Assembly: GCA_903921455.1 (NCBI GenBank)
Contig: CAIXPZ010000206.1
Location: 31,225-95,224 of the forward strand
Direction: 5' to 3'
Origin: an uncultured Verrucomicrobia subdivision 3 bacterium
GTDB lineage: Bacteria; Verrucomicrobiota; Verrucomicrobiae; Limisphaerales; UBA11358
DNA: 64,000 nucleotides
Positions 1-9,546 of this stretch are shown in pieces. The number at the start of each line of letters is the position of its first letter. The stretch's first letter is position 1. Position numbers and translations under genes: made by a program. The notes below the pieces were generated by a model. That model saw nothing but the letters and a program-made list of their open reading frames with translations. It was not told where the DNA came from and did not search any database.

Positions 1-1530
<1,530 letters not shown>

Positions 1531-1593
1531 CGCGGGCAATGTAGCGGGAAATATAAAGTTGGAAAACTGAATTACTGGATTGCCTCACGGTGT

Positions 1594-2355
1594 TCAGCGC
1601 GCCGCGGTGTCCGGGGAAGAATTGATCTGTTCCCTCACCTCGAAACGGAACATTCGTTTCTGCATCCAGCGCACGGCGAACAAGTCGTAGATCGTGACGA
1701 ACAATCGGTTCAGCACGCCATAGTTGCTCTGGCCGGTGAGCCGCGTGTGGTGGCTGATGGGAATCTCCGTAACGACAAACCCTTCGATGCGGAACAGCGT
1801 CGGCATGAACCGGTGCATGCCTTTAAAAAATTTCAGCCGCGCCGCGCACTCGCGCCGAAAGATGCGGTAGCCGCAGGCGGAGTCGCTCACGGTTTCGCGC
1901 GTGATGCGGTTGCGCACGCCGTTGGCGATCTTGGAGGAAATCTGGCGAAGGCGGGAATCGCCCTGGGCGCGGGCCGTGACGCGTGAGCCGCAGACGCAGT
2001 CGCACCGGTCGCGCTGGATGGCTTCGAGAAAACGGGGGAGTTCGCGCGGATGATTTTGCAAGTCGGCATCCAGCGTGGCGATGTAACGGCCCGTTGCGGC
2101 CTGGATGCCCGCCCACACCGCCGCCGACTGGCCGCAGTTCCGGCTTAGCCGCACGGCGCGGATCCGTTTGTCCTCCGCGCCAAGTTTCTCCAAAATATTC
2201 CAAGAGTCGTCGCGGCTGCGATCATCAGCGATGACGATTTCGTAAGCAATGCCGAGCGGGCCGAGTGCTTCACGGATGGCGGTCACGAGGGGAATCAAAT
2301 TACCCTGCTCGTTGAAACAGGGGGCCACGACGCTCAAGATGGGAGCTTCAGTCAT
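1594..2355 (-). CDS. Family 2 glycosyltransferase, polyprenyl-phosphate sugar transferase type
   Basis: 253 residues from ATG 2355; a TTG at 2367 would add four residues and is less likely. The N-terminus is a GT-A fold with VVAPCFNEQGN, ADDRSRDDS and the metal-binding DADLQNHP, followed by the SDSACGYRIF segment typical of DPM1/ArnC-like enzymes. The C-terminus has no pair of membrane helices, unlike ArnC, and so resembles soluble DPM1-type enzymes. These enzymes transfer a sugar from a nucleotide donor to a polyprenyl phosphate. It starts 15 bp after apt and precedes the PAP2-GT39 fusion, whose donor it may supply (inference). Confidence 0.85.
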   Translation of the reverse strand: MTEAPILSVVAPCFNEQGNLIPLVTAIREALGPLGIAYEIVIADDRSRDDSWNILEKLGAEDKRIRAVRLSRNCGQSAAVWAGIQAATGRYIATLDADLQNHPRELPRFLEAIQRDRCDCVCGSRVTARAQGDSRLRQISSKIANGVRNRITRETVSDSACGYRIFRRECAARLKFFKGMHRFMPTLFRIEGFVVTEIPISHHTRLTGQSNYGVLNRLFVTIYDLFAVRWMQKRMFRFEVREQINSSPDTAAR

Positions 2356-2370
2356 GCGATGGTCCAAGAC

Positions 2371-2904
2371 TTAATACGCAACGAGCGAACGCACGGGGAA
2401 ACCTTTCAGTTGCTGACGACCATCAAGAAACTTCAGCTCAATGAGGAAAACAATTTCCAGAATATTTCCGCCGAGTTTTTTGACCAGCGAGGCGGCGGCG
2501 CCGGACGTTCCGCCGGTCGCGAGCAAATCGTCCACGAGCAATATGCGCGCGCCGGGTCTGAGGGCGTCGGTGTGGATGGCGACGGTGGCGTGGCCGTATT
2601 CCAGCGCGTAATCCTGTTCGATGGTAGTGAAGGGCAGCTTGCCTTTCTTGCGGACAGGGATGAAGCCGGCGTTCAACTTGGTCGCGGCGGCGGCGGCAAA
2701 AATAAAACCGCGCGCATCAATGCCCACCACGGCGTCGATGCTGCCGGGCTTGAATTTCTCGGTGAGCAGTTCAATCGCGCCGGCGAACAGCCGCGCATCG
2801 GCCAGCACGGGGGTGATGTCTTTGAACTGGATGCCGGGCTTGGGAAAATCCGGAACGTTGCGGATGGCGGCGGCGATTTCCGCGGCGGTGACAGATCGGG
2901 GCAT
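2371..2904 (-). CDS. apt: Adenine phosphoribosyltransferase
   Basis: 177 residues, the usual Apt length. It converts adenine and PRPP to AMP and pyrophosphate in purine salvage. The PRPP loop is clear: ILLVDDLLATGGTSGAA at about residues 119-135. The N-terminus has the FKDITPVL segment of Apt proteins. ATG 2904 lies 3 bp after the stop of the sigma factor gene, so the two are very likely co-transcribed and translationally coupled. The glycosyltransferase gene follows after 15 bp. Confidence 0.96.
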   Translation of the reverse strand: MPRSVTAAEIAAAIRNVPDFPKPGIQFKDITPVLADARLFAGAIELLTEKFKPGSIDAVVGIDARGFIFAAAAATKLNAGFIPVRKKGKLPFTTIEQDYALEYGHATVAIHTDALRPGARILLVDDLLATGGTSGAAASLVKKLGGNILEIVFLIELKFLDGRQQLKGFPVRSLVAY

Positions 2905-2907
2905 GGC

Positions 2908-3924
2908 TTAAAGTTCCTTGGCTTTGGATTTTTCGAGTTTTTCGATCATCTTGCGGAGCTTGCGCAACGCGAGGTTTTGGATCTGGCGGATGCGCTCGCG
3001 CGTGACGCCGAATTTCTCGCCGACTTCTTCGAGGGTTTTTTCGTTGCCGCCGTCGAGGCCGAAGCGGTAGCGCAGGATCGTGGCCTCGCGCTCGTCGAGA
3101 TGTTTGACCATGTCTTGCAACATGCCCGTGACGGTCTTGTCCTCCAGTTCGTCGTAGGGATTCACGGCGCGCTCGTCCTCGACGATCTCGGAATAGCTGT
3201 TGGAATCGTCGTCGCCCACCGGCGCATCGAGCGAGGCGGGGCGGATGGACGCGGTGCGCATCTGCGAAACGCGCGCGGCGGTGGTGCCGATTTCAGCGGC
3301 CAATTCCTCGTCGGTGGGTTCGCGGCCAAATTCCTCCTGCAACTTCATCGCCGTGCGGCGCATCCGGGAAATCTTGTCCACCAGATGCACGGGCAGCCGG
3401 ATGGTTTTGGACTGGTTGGCCAGCGCGCGCTTGATGGACTGCTTGATCCACCACGAGCCATAGGTCGAAAGCTTGCCGCCCTTTTTCGGGTCGAAGCGCT
3501 CGACGGCTTTCATCAGGCCGATGTTGCCTTCGCTGATGAGATCCAGCAGCGGCAGGCCGATGCCTTCGTAGTCGCGGGCAATTTTCACGACGAGGCGGAG
3601 GTTCGCCTTGATCATGTGCTCGCGGGCTTTCTTATCGCCTTTCTTGATCTTGGCGGCGAGTTCGATTTCCTCCTGGGGCGTGAGCAATTTTACCTGGCCG
3701 ATTTCGCGCAGGTAAAGGCGGATGGCGCTGTCGCCGTCCATGCGTTCGGATTCGCGGCGGAGAAACTGCGTGGTATCACCCTCGGCCGGTTTCGTCACCG
3801 GCAAATCCGCCGGCACCGTGATGGGGGGAGGCGGGGGAACGACCACCGTCGGTTTTGCCGGCGCGGAGAATTTCTTTTTCCGTTGAACCGGCTTGGGCTT
3901 GCGTTGATTTTTTTTAGCCGCCAT
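2908..3924 (-). CDS. RNA polymerase sigma-70 factor (RpoD/SigA-like, no region 1.1)
   Basis: 338 residues from ATG 3924; a TTG at 3966 gives an unlikely extension. A Lys/Pro-rich leader of about 60 residues is followed by region 1.2 (DSAIRLYLREIG), region 2 (NLRLVVKIARDYEGIGLPLLD, GLMKAVERFDPKKG, STYGSWWIKQSIKRAL), region 3 and region 4.2 with the helix-turn-helix GVTRERIRQIQNLALRKLR. The core motifs match primary or group 2 sigma factors, but region 1.1 and the non-conserved insert are missing, so it could be either the housekeeping factor or a RpoS-like group 2 factor. It is followed at 3 bp by apt. Confidence 0.93.
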   Translation of the reverse strand: MAAKKNQRKPKPVQRKKKFSAPAKPTVVVPPPPPITVPADLPVTKPAEGDTTQFLRRESERMDGDSAIRLYLREIGQVKLLTPQEEIELAAKIKKGDKKAREHMIKANLRLVVKIARDYEGIGLPLLDLISEGNIGLMKAVERFDPKKGGKLSTYGSWWIKQSIKRALANQSKTIRLPVHLVDKISRMRRTAMKLQEEFGREPTDEELAAEIGTTAARVSQMRTASIRPASLDAPVGDDDSNSYSEIVEDERAVNPYDELEDKTVTGMLQDMVKHLDEREATILRYRFGLDGGNEKTLEEVGEKFGVTRERIRQIQNLALRKLRKMIEKLEKSKAKEL

Positions 3925-3972
3925 GAATGCGCAAAAGTTAAACTCGCGCCGCGCCGCCGCAAGCAAATTAAC

Positions 3973-4662
3973 TCAGTTCCGGCTGTCGCGCGCGGCGGTG
4001 ATGTAATACAGCAGCGTCAGTAACGAGCTGACCAGCGCGGCCACGTAGGTGAGCGCGGCGGCGTTTAGCACCTTCGCCACGCCCGCCCGTTCGCTCTCGC
4101 GCACGAGGCCGAGGCGGAACAATTGTTCCTTGGCGCGCGCGCTGGCGTCGTATTCCACCGGCAGCGTGACGAGCTGGAACAAAGTGATGATCGCAAAGAT
4201 GGCGATGACGATGGGCAGCATGACCTTCATCAGCCCCATGAACATGCCGAGCAGCAAAATGCCTGTGTAGGCGAAACTGGCGAACTGCGTGATCGGCACC
4301 ATCGCCATGCGCAAGTTGAGCATGGCGTAAGCCGCCTGATGTTGCAGCGCGTGGCCGGCTTCGTGCGCCGCCACGCCGACTGCGGCGATGGAATTGCCCT
4401 GAAAATTCTCCGAGGACAAAAATAAAGCGCGCTTGGTCGGATCGGAGTGGTCGGTCAGCTTGCCTTCGACTTCTTCGACCGGCACGTTGGTCAGGCCGGC
4501 GTTATCGAGAATACGCCGCGCCGCCTCCGCGCCCGTCAGGCCGGAATCCACCGGCACCTGGCTGTATTTGCCAAAGGCGGAATGCAGTTTCATCTGCGCC
4601 CAGAGTCCGATCAATAGTCCGGGCAGCATCACGAACAACAGGTATTTGTAATCCCAAAACAT
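3973..4662 (-). CDS. YugP-family neutral zinc metallopeptidase, membrane bound
   Basis: 229 residues from ATG 4662 (MFWDYKYLL, matching the family's usual start); an in-frame ATG at 4707 gives an unusual leader. The zinc motif HEAGHALQH follows AVGVA near residue 110. Hydrophobic stretches at the N-terminus, in the centre (YTGILLLGMFMGLMKVML and the next segment) and at the C-terminus (LTYVAALVSSLLTLLYY) make it an integral membrane protein. Pfam Zn_peptidase_2 members are of unknown physiological substrate. It lies 48 bp upstream of the sigma factor gene on the same strand. Confidence 0.9.
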   Translation of the reverse strand: MFWDYKYLLFVMLPGLLIGLWAQMKLHSAFGKYSQVPVDSGLTGAEAARRILDNAGLTNVPVEEVEGKLTDHSDPTKRALFLSSENFQGNSIAAVGVAAHEAGHALQHQAAYAMLNLRMAMVPITQFASFAYTGILLLGMFMGLMKVMLPIVIAIFAIITLFQLVTLPVEYDASARAKEQLFRLGLVRESERAGVAKVLNAAALTYVAALVSSLLTLLYYITAARDSRN

Positions 4663-4782
4663 AAAAGTATTTCTATCAGTGAATGGACACCGCCGATGAG
4701 AAAACATTCAATCCGCTATGTCCAAGCGCGGTGAAATTAAAGCATAAAAAGCGTCGGCGCGCAACGCTTCGCCCAGCGGCTG

Positions 4783-5196
4783 CTAATCGTTTCCGTAGGA
4801 CCAGCCCGAGTTATTGCTCCATTCCACCCAACGGGAATCATCCGCGCCGCCGCCGTCCTCGCCCAGAGCGGACATCTCCCGACTGCTGGCCGCCGTCTTG
4901 GCATACACCACGGCCTGCTGATAATCCTGATACGCCTGAGCGTTTCCGATGTAGATCCGGTTATGCGCTGGATCGGGGAAAACGTAGAACGTCTTACCAT
5001 TGACCTTGGCCACGCTCAATTTATCCGCCGGCAATGATTTGAGGTGCTGCAACTGCTTGTCGGTGCTGGCGACCACCGGCTTGAAGCCGGCGTCCGTGAG
5101 CATTTGCTCGGTGTGCTTCGTGGTGGCGCAACCGGTGACCAGCGCCAGCAGGAGGATGGCGCCGAGGAACTGAAACGAGGTCAGGATTTTTTTCAT
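4783..5196 (-). CDS. Small lipoprotein of unknown function
   Basis: 137 residues from ATG 5196. The N-terminus MKKILTSFQFLGAILLLALVTGC is a lipoprotein signal with the lipobox LVTGC. The mature part has TDAGFKPV, a YVFPDP-x4-IYIGN segment and an acidic, Gly-rich C-terminus. I do not recognise the family. It is the last gene of a cluster ctp - secreted protein - yacG - this gene, 40 bp after yacG, which suggests an envelope role. An alternative start at 5265 would hide the lipobox behind a long leader and is unlikely. Confidence 0.75.
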   Translation of the reverse strand: MKKILTSFQFLGAILLLALVTGCATTKHTEQMLTDAGFKPVVASTDKQLQHLKSLPADKLSVAKVNGKTFYVFPDPAHNRIYIGNAQAYQDYQQAVVYAKTAASSREMSALGEDGGGADDSRWVEWSNNSGWSYGND

Positions 5197-5236
5197 AATT
5201 AACGGTTGCCCATTCTCGACAACTGGTTTGCGGGAG

Positions 5237-5446
5237 TCAATCTTCCGGCTTGTCCAGATATTCACCCGGGGGCAGGTCGGCGTAGTTCTCGAAGTGTTCC
5301 GGCTTGAGGGGTTCGGAGATGGCGTGCTCGCCGTTAAACCATTGGCCGAGGTCGATTAGTTTGCAGCGGTGGGAACAAAACGGACCGTATTTGCCCGCGA
5401 ACCAGTCGCCGGACTTCTTGCAGGTCGGGCATTTGACGACGCGCAT
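5237..5446 (-). CDS. yacG: YacG-type zinc-binding protein (DNA gyrase inhibitor family)
   Basis: 69 residues from ATG 5446 (MRVVKCPTC). The four-cysteine zinc site is CPTCKKSG plus FCSHRCKLIDLGQW, with the family's DLGxW. YacG of E. coli binds GyrB and inhibits gyrase. The start is 4 bp after the stop of the upstream secreted-protein gene. A longer reading from 5524 would overlap that gene and has no support. Confidence 0.9.
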   Translation of the reverse strand: MRVVKCPTCKKSGDWFAGKYGPFCSHRCKLIDLGQWFNGEHAISEPLKPEHFENYADLPPGEYLDKPED

Positions 5447-5450
5447 GCGG

Positions 5451-6023
5451 CTACCGGGTTTCGGTGGCAATCTGCTTGAGGTCGCTGATGACGTTGTCTG
5501 CGTCATCGGTTGGCACACCGGCATCGGTGAGAATTTTTTTCACGCCATCCAGTAAAGTCATTTGTTGCGTTGCCGCAAGGTGTGCGCTGTTGAAGAAGGC
5601 ATGAAGGTTCTGCGCGAGCCGGGCGGTTTGCGCGGTCAGGCCTTTTCGACCGCTGACGGCGGAGATGAGGTGGCCGGCCAGTTGCTTGACGGAGGCGGCG
5701 GCGGCTTTCTTGCCGGGCGCGGCGGCGGCAGATAGGTGATTCATCAACGCGGCGCGTTGGTCTGCACCGGCGGTGGCATCGGCGGCGCGGGTCAGCGCGT
5801 TTAAATCGGCGCGGAGGTCCGCAATGTTCTGGAGCGTGGCAGCGAGCGCAGGATCGGTGGGCGGCGCGGCGGGTGTACCGGGCGATGTCGAGGTGACGCC
5901 TTGACGCGCGTTGCTCTGGTTCACATCGCGTTTGGCCTGATCCTTGGCGATATTGTAATTCACATCGGCCAGCGCGGGACTGGCGAGAGCCAGGGCCGCG
6001 GCAAGGGCGAGAAGGATTTGCAT
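5451..6023 (-). CDS. Hypothetical secreted Ala-rich helical protein
   Basis: 190 residues with a signal peptide (MQILLALAAALALASPALA, cleavage after ALA). The mature protein is rich in Ala, has a Pro/Thr-rich spacer near residues 45-58 and is otherwise predicted to be helical. I do not recognise a family. It sits 4 bp after ctp and 4 bp before yacG, so it is translationally linked to both. Confidence 0.75.
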   Translation of the reverse strand: MQILLALAAALALASPALADVNYNIAKDQAKRDVNQSNARQGVTSTSPGTPAAPPTDPALAATLQNIADLRADLNALTRAADATAGADQRAALMNHLSAAAAPGKKAAAASVKQLAGHLISAVSGRKGLTAQTARLAQNLHAFFNSAHLAATQQMTLLDGVKKILTDAGVPTDDADNVISDLKQIATETR

Positions 6024-6027
6024 AAGG

Positions 6028-8334
6028 TCACTCGTTGGCGATCAGTGGATTCCTTTTGCCGAGCAGCGAAATGTAGTCCAGCAGGATGTGCTGGGTTTCA
6101 TCGAGCATAGGATCGAACGGCGGCGGCGATTTCTTGTCGGCGGCGGCAGACTTCATGGTGTTGGTGCCGGTCACGGTGTTGGTGACCGTCGCCATGATAT
6201 TCGTGCTGCTGCCGGAATAGGACGCGGCGGTGTTGGTTTCGGTTTCTGCTCCAAGTTCCTTCAAGCCGGACTGGGTGGAATTTTTCACGGTGATTTCATA
6301 GACCTTCACGCCGTCCGGTTTGCGGGCGATGCGCTCAGCTTCGCGGGCTTTGTTCTGGTGATAAACGCGGTCGCGCTCCTTGATGGTCTCGCGTTCGTTG
6401 ATGGAGGCGGTTTTGTCGGCCTGCGCTTTCAAGAATTGATCGATGTCCTGTTTGACGTAGGCAAAATCCTGATTGGTCGCAATGCGTTCGTCCGAATGCA
6501 ACTTGAGCGGAGGCAGGTAAGGCCGGACGAGATTCAACTTATCGTAGTTCGCTGGCCGGATGGTGTCCCACGGCAGCGGATTGTCCAGGGAGACTTCGCC
6601 GACCTGCGTGGAGTAGTTCAGCACATCGGGCAACACCAGGTCCGGCTCGACGCCCTTGAGCTGCGTGGAGGCACCGCTGACGCGGTAGAATTTACGGATG
6701 GTGATTTTAATGGTGCCCGGGTCGTTGGTGATATCGGGCATGACCTGTTTCAGCTGGTTCAGGTTTTGCACCGTGCCTTTGCCGTGCGTGGAGATATCGC
6801 CGACGACAAGCGCGCGGCCGTAATCCTGCAATGCCGCTGCCGCGATCTCGGAGGCGGAAGCGCTAAAGCGGTTGATCATCACCACGAGAGGCCCGTCGTA
6901 AAGTTGCGTCGGGTCAGGGTCGGTATCTACTTGGACCCGTCCGTCCGGATCACGGGCAAGGACAATCGGGCCGTCCTTGATGAACAGGCCGGTGAACCGG
7001 ATGGCCTCCTCCAGCGAGCCGCCGGGGTTCGAGCGCAGGTCAATGATGATGCCGGAAACTTTTTCCGCCTTCAGCTTGTTGATGAGCTTGGTGACATCCG
7101 CCGTGGTGCTCCGGGGCGTGGTCTGGCTGCCGCCGGGGCCGAGATTCACGGTGGCGTAAAAGGAAGGCAGGTCAATGATGCCGATGCGCTTGCCGTCGGG
7201 ATATTCAATCAGCTTCGCCTTGGCCTCGGAATCTTCGAGCTTGATCTCGTCACGGGTGAACGTGACGACCTTGCGCGCGGTGCGGTCGGTGATGGGGCTG
7301 ATGGTCAGGCGGACTTCGGTGCCTTTCGGCCCGCGGATCTGCTGGACGACTTTTTCGAGATCCATGTCCACGACGTCCACCGGCGGCTGATTGCTCTGGG
7401 CAACGGCGATGATGCGGTCCTTTTCAAAAATCTGTTTGCTTTTCGCCGCCGGGCCGCCGGGCACGAGCGCGCGGATGGTGCAATAGCCGTCGTCCTCGTT
7501 CAGTTGCGCACCGATGCCGACCAGCGCGAGGTTCATGCCGATGGAAAAGTCCTGCGCATGCGGCGCGCTCATGTAGTCCGAGTGCGGATCGTAGGCGTGG
7601 GCCAGGCCGTTGAGATAAGCCTGCAGCACGCCGTCGCTGTCCCAGTTGGTGGTCAGGCGGAGATTCCAGCGGTAATGCCGGGCGAGCGTGGCGGGAATGT
7701 CCTTGGCCGCGTCGGCGGGCAACTTGACGACGAGGGTGCCGTTGGTCTCGGAGATTTCGCGTGACAATTTTTCCTGCAAATACTCGTAGCGCAGCCGCTG
7801 GCGCCAAAGTGCTTTGGCCTCGTCCAAATCTTTCGGGAATGGCGCATGTCGGCGGTCGATGACGATTTTTTCGTCGGTGTTGAATTTGAATTTTTCCGAT
7901 TTCAACAATTCCGTGACGTAGGCGTCGTGCTGCAGGATGCGCTCGGCGTAGCGGTCGTAGACGGCAAAAGCCGGCGTCAGGTCCGCCGTGCCGTGTTCGA
8001 GGGTGAGTTTGTCGAGGTTCGTCCGGTAGATCTCAAACTCCGTGAGGTCGCTTTGGAGGAAGTTCTCATGGCGCGGATCGAGCGAATTGACGTAGCCGTC
8101 AAAAAACTTCTTCGATACCTCGGTGTCCATCGGCATCTGCGAGTAATGGTAAGTCTCCAACAGCGATGCCGCGACGCGAGCGATGCGGGGATCGTTGGGG
8201 CCGGGCTTAAGACTTTTGGCCGGCAGCGCGGGCAGGACGGGAGCAGCCGTTTTGCGGGATTGGCAGCCGGCCCAGATGGCCAAGGCTACCGCCGGGATGA
8301 TCAGGGCCAGGGAGAAATTTCTCAAGCGATGCAT
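6028..8334 (-). CDS. C-terminal processing peptidase, S41A family (Prc/Tsp-like)
   Basis: 768 residues from ATG 8334; ATG 8364 is an alternative. An N-terminal membrane segment ends in AIWAGC, so it may be a lipoprotein. Domain order is a helical N-domain (about 40-240), a PDZ domain (about 245-340, with GIGAQL and RIIAVAQ), then the S41 catalytic core with GIIIDLRSNPGG, the Ser in RFSASASEI and the Lys in THGKGTVQ. A long charged C-terminal region follows (Tsp/DUF3340 type). Tsp proteases clip C-termini of periplasmic proteins. The first gene of a four-gene cluster. Confidence 0.94.
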   Translation of the reverse strand: MHRLRNFSLALIIPAVALAIWAGCQSRKTAAPVLPALPAKSLKPGPNDPRIARVAASLLETYHYSQMPMDTEVSKKFFDGYVNSLDPRHENFLQSDLTEFEIYRTNLDKLTLEHGTADLTPAFAVYDRYAERILQHDAYVTELLKSEKFKFNTDEKIVIDRRHAPFPKDLDEAKALWRQRLRYEYLQEKLSREISETNGTLVVKLPADAAKDIPATLARHYRWNLRLTTNWDSDGVLQAYLNGLAHAYDPHSDYMSAPHAQDFSIGMNLALVGIGAQLNEDDGYCTIRALVPGGPAAKSKQIFEKDRIIAVAQSNQPPVDVVDMDLEKVVQQIRGPKGTEVRLTISPITDRTARKVVTFTRDEIKLEDSEAKAKLIEYPDGKRIGIIDLPSFYATVNLGPGGSQTTPRSTTADVTKLINKLKAEKVSGIIIDLRSNPGGSLEEAIRFTGLFIKDGPIVLARDPDGRVQVDTDPDPTQLYDGPLVVMINRFSASASEIAAAALQDYGRALVVGDISTHGKGTVQNLNQLKQVMPDITNDPGTIKITIRKFYRVSGASTQLKGVEPDLVLPDVLNYSTQVGEVSLDNPLPWDTIRPANYDKLNLVRPYLPPLKLHSDERIATNQDFAYVKQDIDQFLKAQADKTASINERETIKERDRVYHQNKAREAERIARKPDGVKVYEITVKNSTQSGLKELGAETETNTAASYSGSSTNIMATVTNTVTGTNTMKSAAADKKSPPPFDPMLDETQHILLDYISLLGKRNPLIANE

Positions 8335-8562
8335 GTTGGTTTTCGTAAACACAATTTGACCCAAGATAGCCCAAACCGTTCACCGAGGAAAACAAATTGC
8401 GCAGCCAGTGGCAAAATCTGTGGAGCGCATTAACCGCTTGGCCGCAACCAAAAACCCATGATGCCGGCGGCAAGTCTGCGTTTTTAGCTGAAGTTTGAAC
8501 GAAAAGCGGATTGCCTTTGTCTGCTGAATCCAGAATTATTTGCCTTCACAAATCTAAATCGC

Positions 8563-9387
8563 ATGAAAAAATTTATAATTGGATCCATTATCAGTCTCGG
8601 TCTCGCCTCCGTCGTTATGGCCGAGGGCACCAACTTGTTGAGCGACCAGAAATCCCGCGTCAGCTACGCCATCGGTATGATGCTCGGTCATAACTGGCAG
8701 CAGCAGGGCTTGGAAGTGAACCCCGACATCGCCGTCCGCGCCATCAAAGATGTTCAGGCCGGCGGCACAACGCTCCTCACGCAGGAGGAAATGCAGCAGA
8801 CGCTCACCAGCTTCCAGCAGGAATTTCGCGCCATCCAGCAAAAGAAAAAAGCCGAGCTGGGTTCAAAGAACAAGGCGGACGGGGAAGCCTTTCTCGCCGC
8901 CAACAAAGGGCAGCCCGGCGTGGAAACGCTGCCGGACGGCCTGCAATACATCGTCCTCACCAAAGGCACCGGGGCAACCCCCGCCGCCAGCGATACGGTG
9001 ACCGTGAACTATCGCGGCACGTTGATTGACGGCACCGAGTTTGACAGCTCTTACAAGCGCGGCGAGCCGGCGAGTTTCCCGGTTGGCGGCGTCATCCGCG
9101 GCTGGACCGAGGCGTTGCAGAAAATGACGGTCGGCTCCAAGTGGAAACTTTTCATTCCGTCCGAGCTGGCCTACGGCGAAAACGGTCAGCGCACCATCCC
9201 GCCGAATTCCACGCTGATCTTTGAAGTTGAATTGCTGTCCACCAAATCACCCGCGCCGCCCGCGCCGGCCCAGCCGCTCACCAGCGATATCATCAAGGTG
9301 CCGAGCGCCGAGGAAATGAAGAACGGCGCCAAGATCGAAGTCATCAAGCCTGAGGACGCCGCCAAGGCTGCCGCCGGCGCAAAGTAA
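8563..9387 (+). CDS. FKBP-type peptidyl-prolyl cis-trans isomerase, exported (FkpA/Mip-like)
   Basis: 274 residues. Signal peptide MKKFIIGSIISLGLASVVMA, then a helical dimerisation domain (about 25-110, with SYAIGMMLGHNW typical of the FKBP N-domain), then the FKBP domain (about 120-225: VTVNYRGTLIDGTEFDSSY, FPVGGVIRGWTEALQKM, ELAYGENGQ, LIFEVELL). A Pro/Ala-rich tail follows. It catalyses prolyl isomerisation during periplasmic folding. A strong terminator follows at 9418 and the HtrA gene comes next. Confidence 0.95.
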   Translation: MKKFIIGSIISLGLASVVMAEGTNLLSDQKSRVSYAIGMMLGHNWQQQGLEVNPDIAVRAIKDVQAGGTTLLTQEEMQQTLTSFQQEFRAIQQKKKAELGSKNKADGEAFLAANKGQPGVETLPDGLQYIVLTKGTGATPAASDTVTVNYRGTLIDGTEFDSSYKRGEPASFPVGGVIRGWTEALQKMTVGSKWKLFIPSELAYGENGQRTIPPNSTLIFEVELLSTKSPAPPAPAQPLTSDIIKVPSAEEMKNGAKIEVIKPEDAAKAAAGAK

Positions 9388-9417
9388 AACCCCGGCCGGT
9401 TAACCGCTTACCCGAGG

Positions 9418-9444
9418 CCCCTTCCGTTTACGGAAGGGGTTTTT
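9418..9444 (+). terminator. Intrinsic terminator after the FKBP gene
   Basis: A 9-bp perfect stem CCCCTTCCG (9418-9426) and CGGAAGGGG (9431-9439) with loop TTTA is followed by TTTTT (9440-9444). Confidence 0.93.
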
Positions 9445-9514
9445 GGCGTCCGCCTCCAAAATCATTTGCGGACATTGAACAAAATCCCGCTGCTGCCGTC
9501 CAACTACTCACTAA

Positions 9515-9536
9515 ACACCATTGGTGTAGTTACAAT
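9515..9536 (+). promoter_or_regulatory. Candidate operator and -10 box upstream of the HtrA gene
   Basis: A 13-bp palindrome ACACCA-T-TGGTGT spans 9515-9527 and is followed 3 bp later by TACAAT (9531-9536), a plausible -10 box 10 bp before the start codon at 9547. I see no good -35 box. A repressor or activator could bind across the promoter spacer. Inference only. Confidence 0.4.
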
Positions 9537-9546
9537 ACATACGACT

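Noticed and set aside
2359..4023. Long plus-strand open frame of 554 residues over the apt and sigma-factor genes
   Set aside because: It is antisense to two clear protein families, has a low-complexity Gly/Asp/Arg composition and no motif. It is a by-product of GC-rich codon use.
6088..7764. Plus-strand open frame of 558 residues over the Ctp protease gene
   Set aside because: Antisense shadow of the S41 protease; no recognisable domain or start signal.
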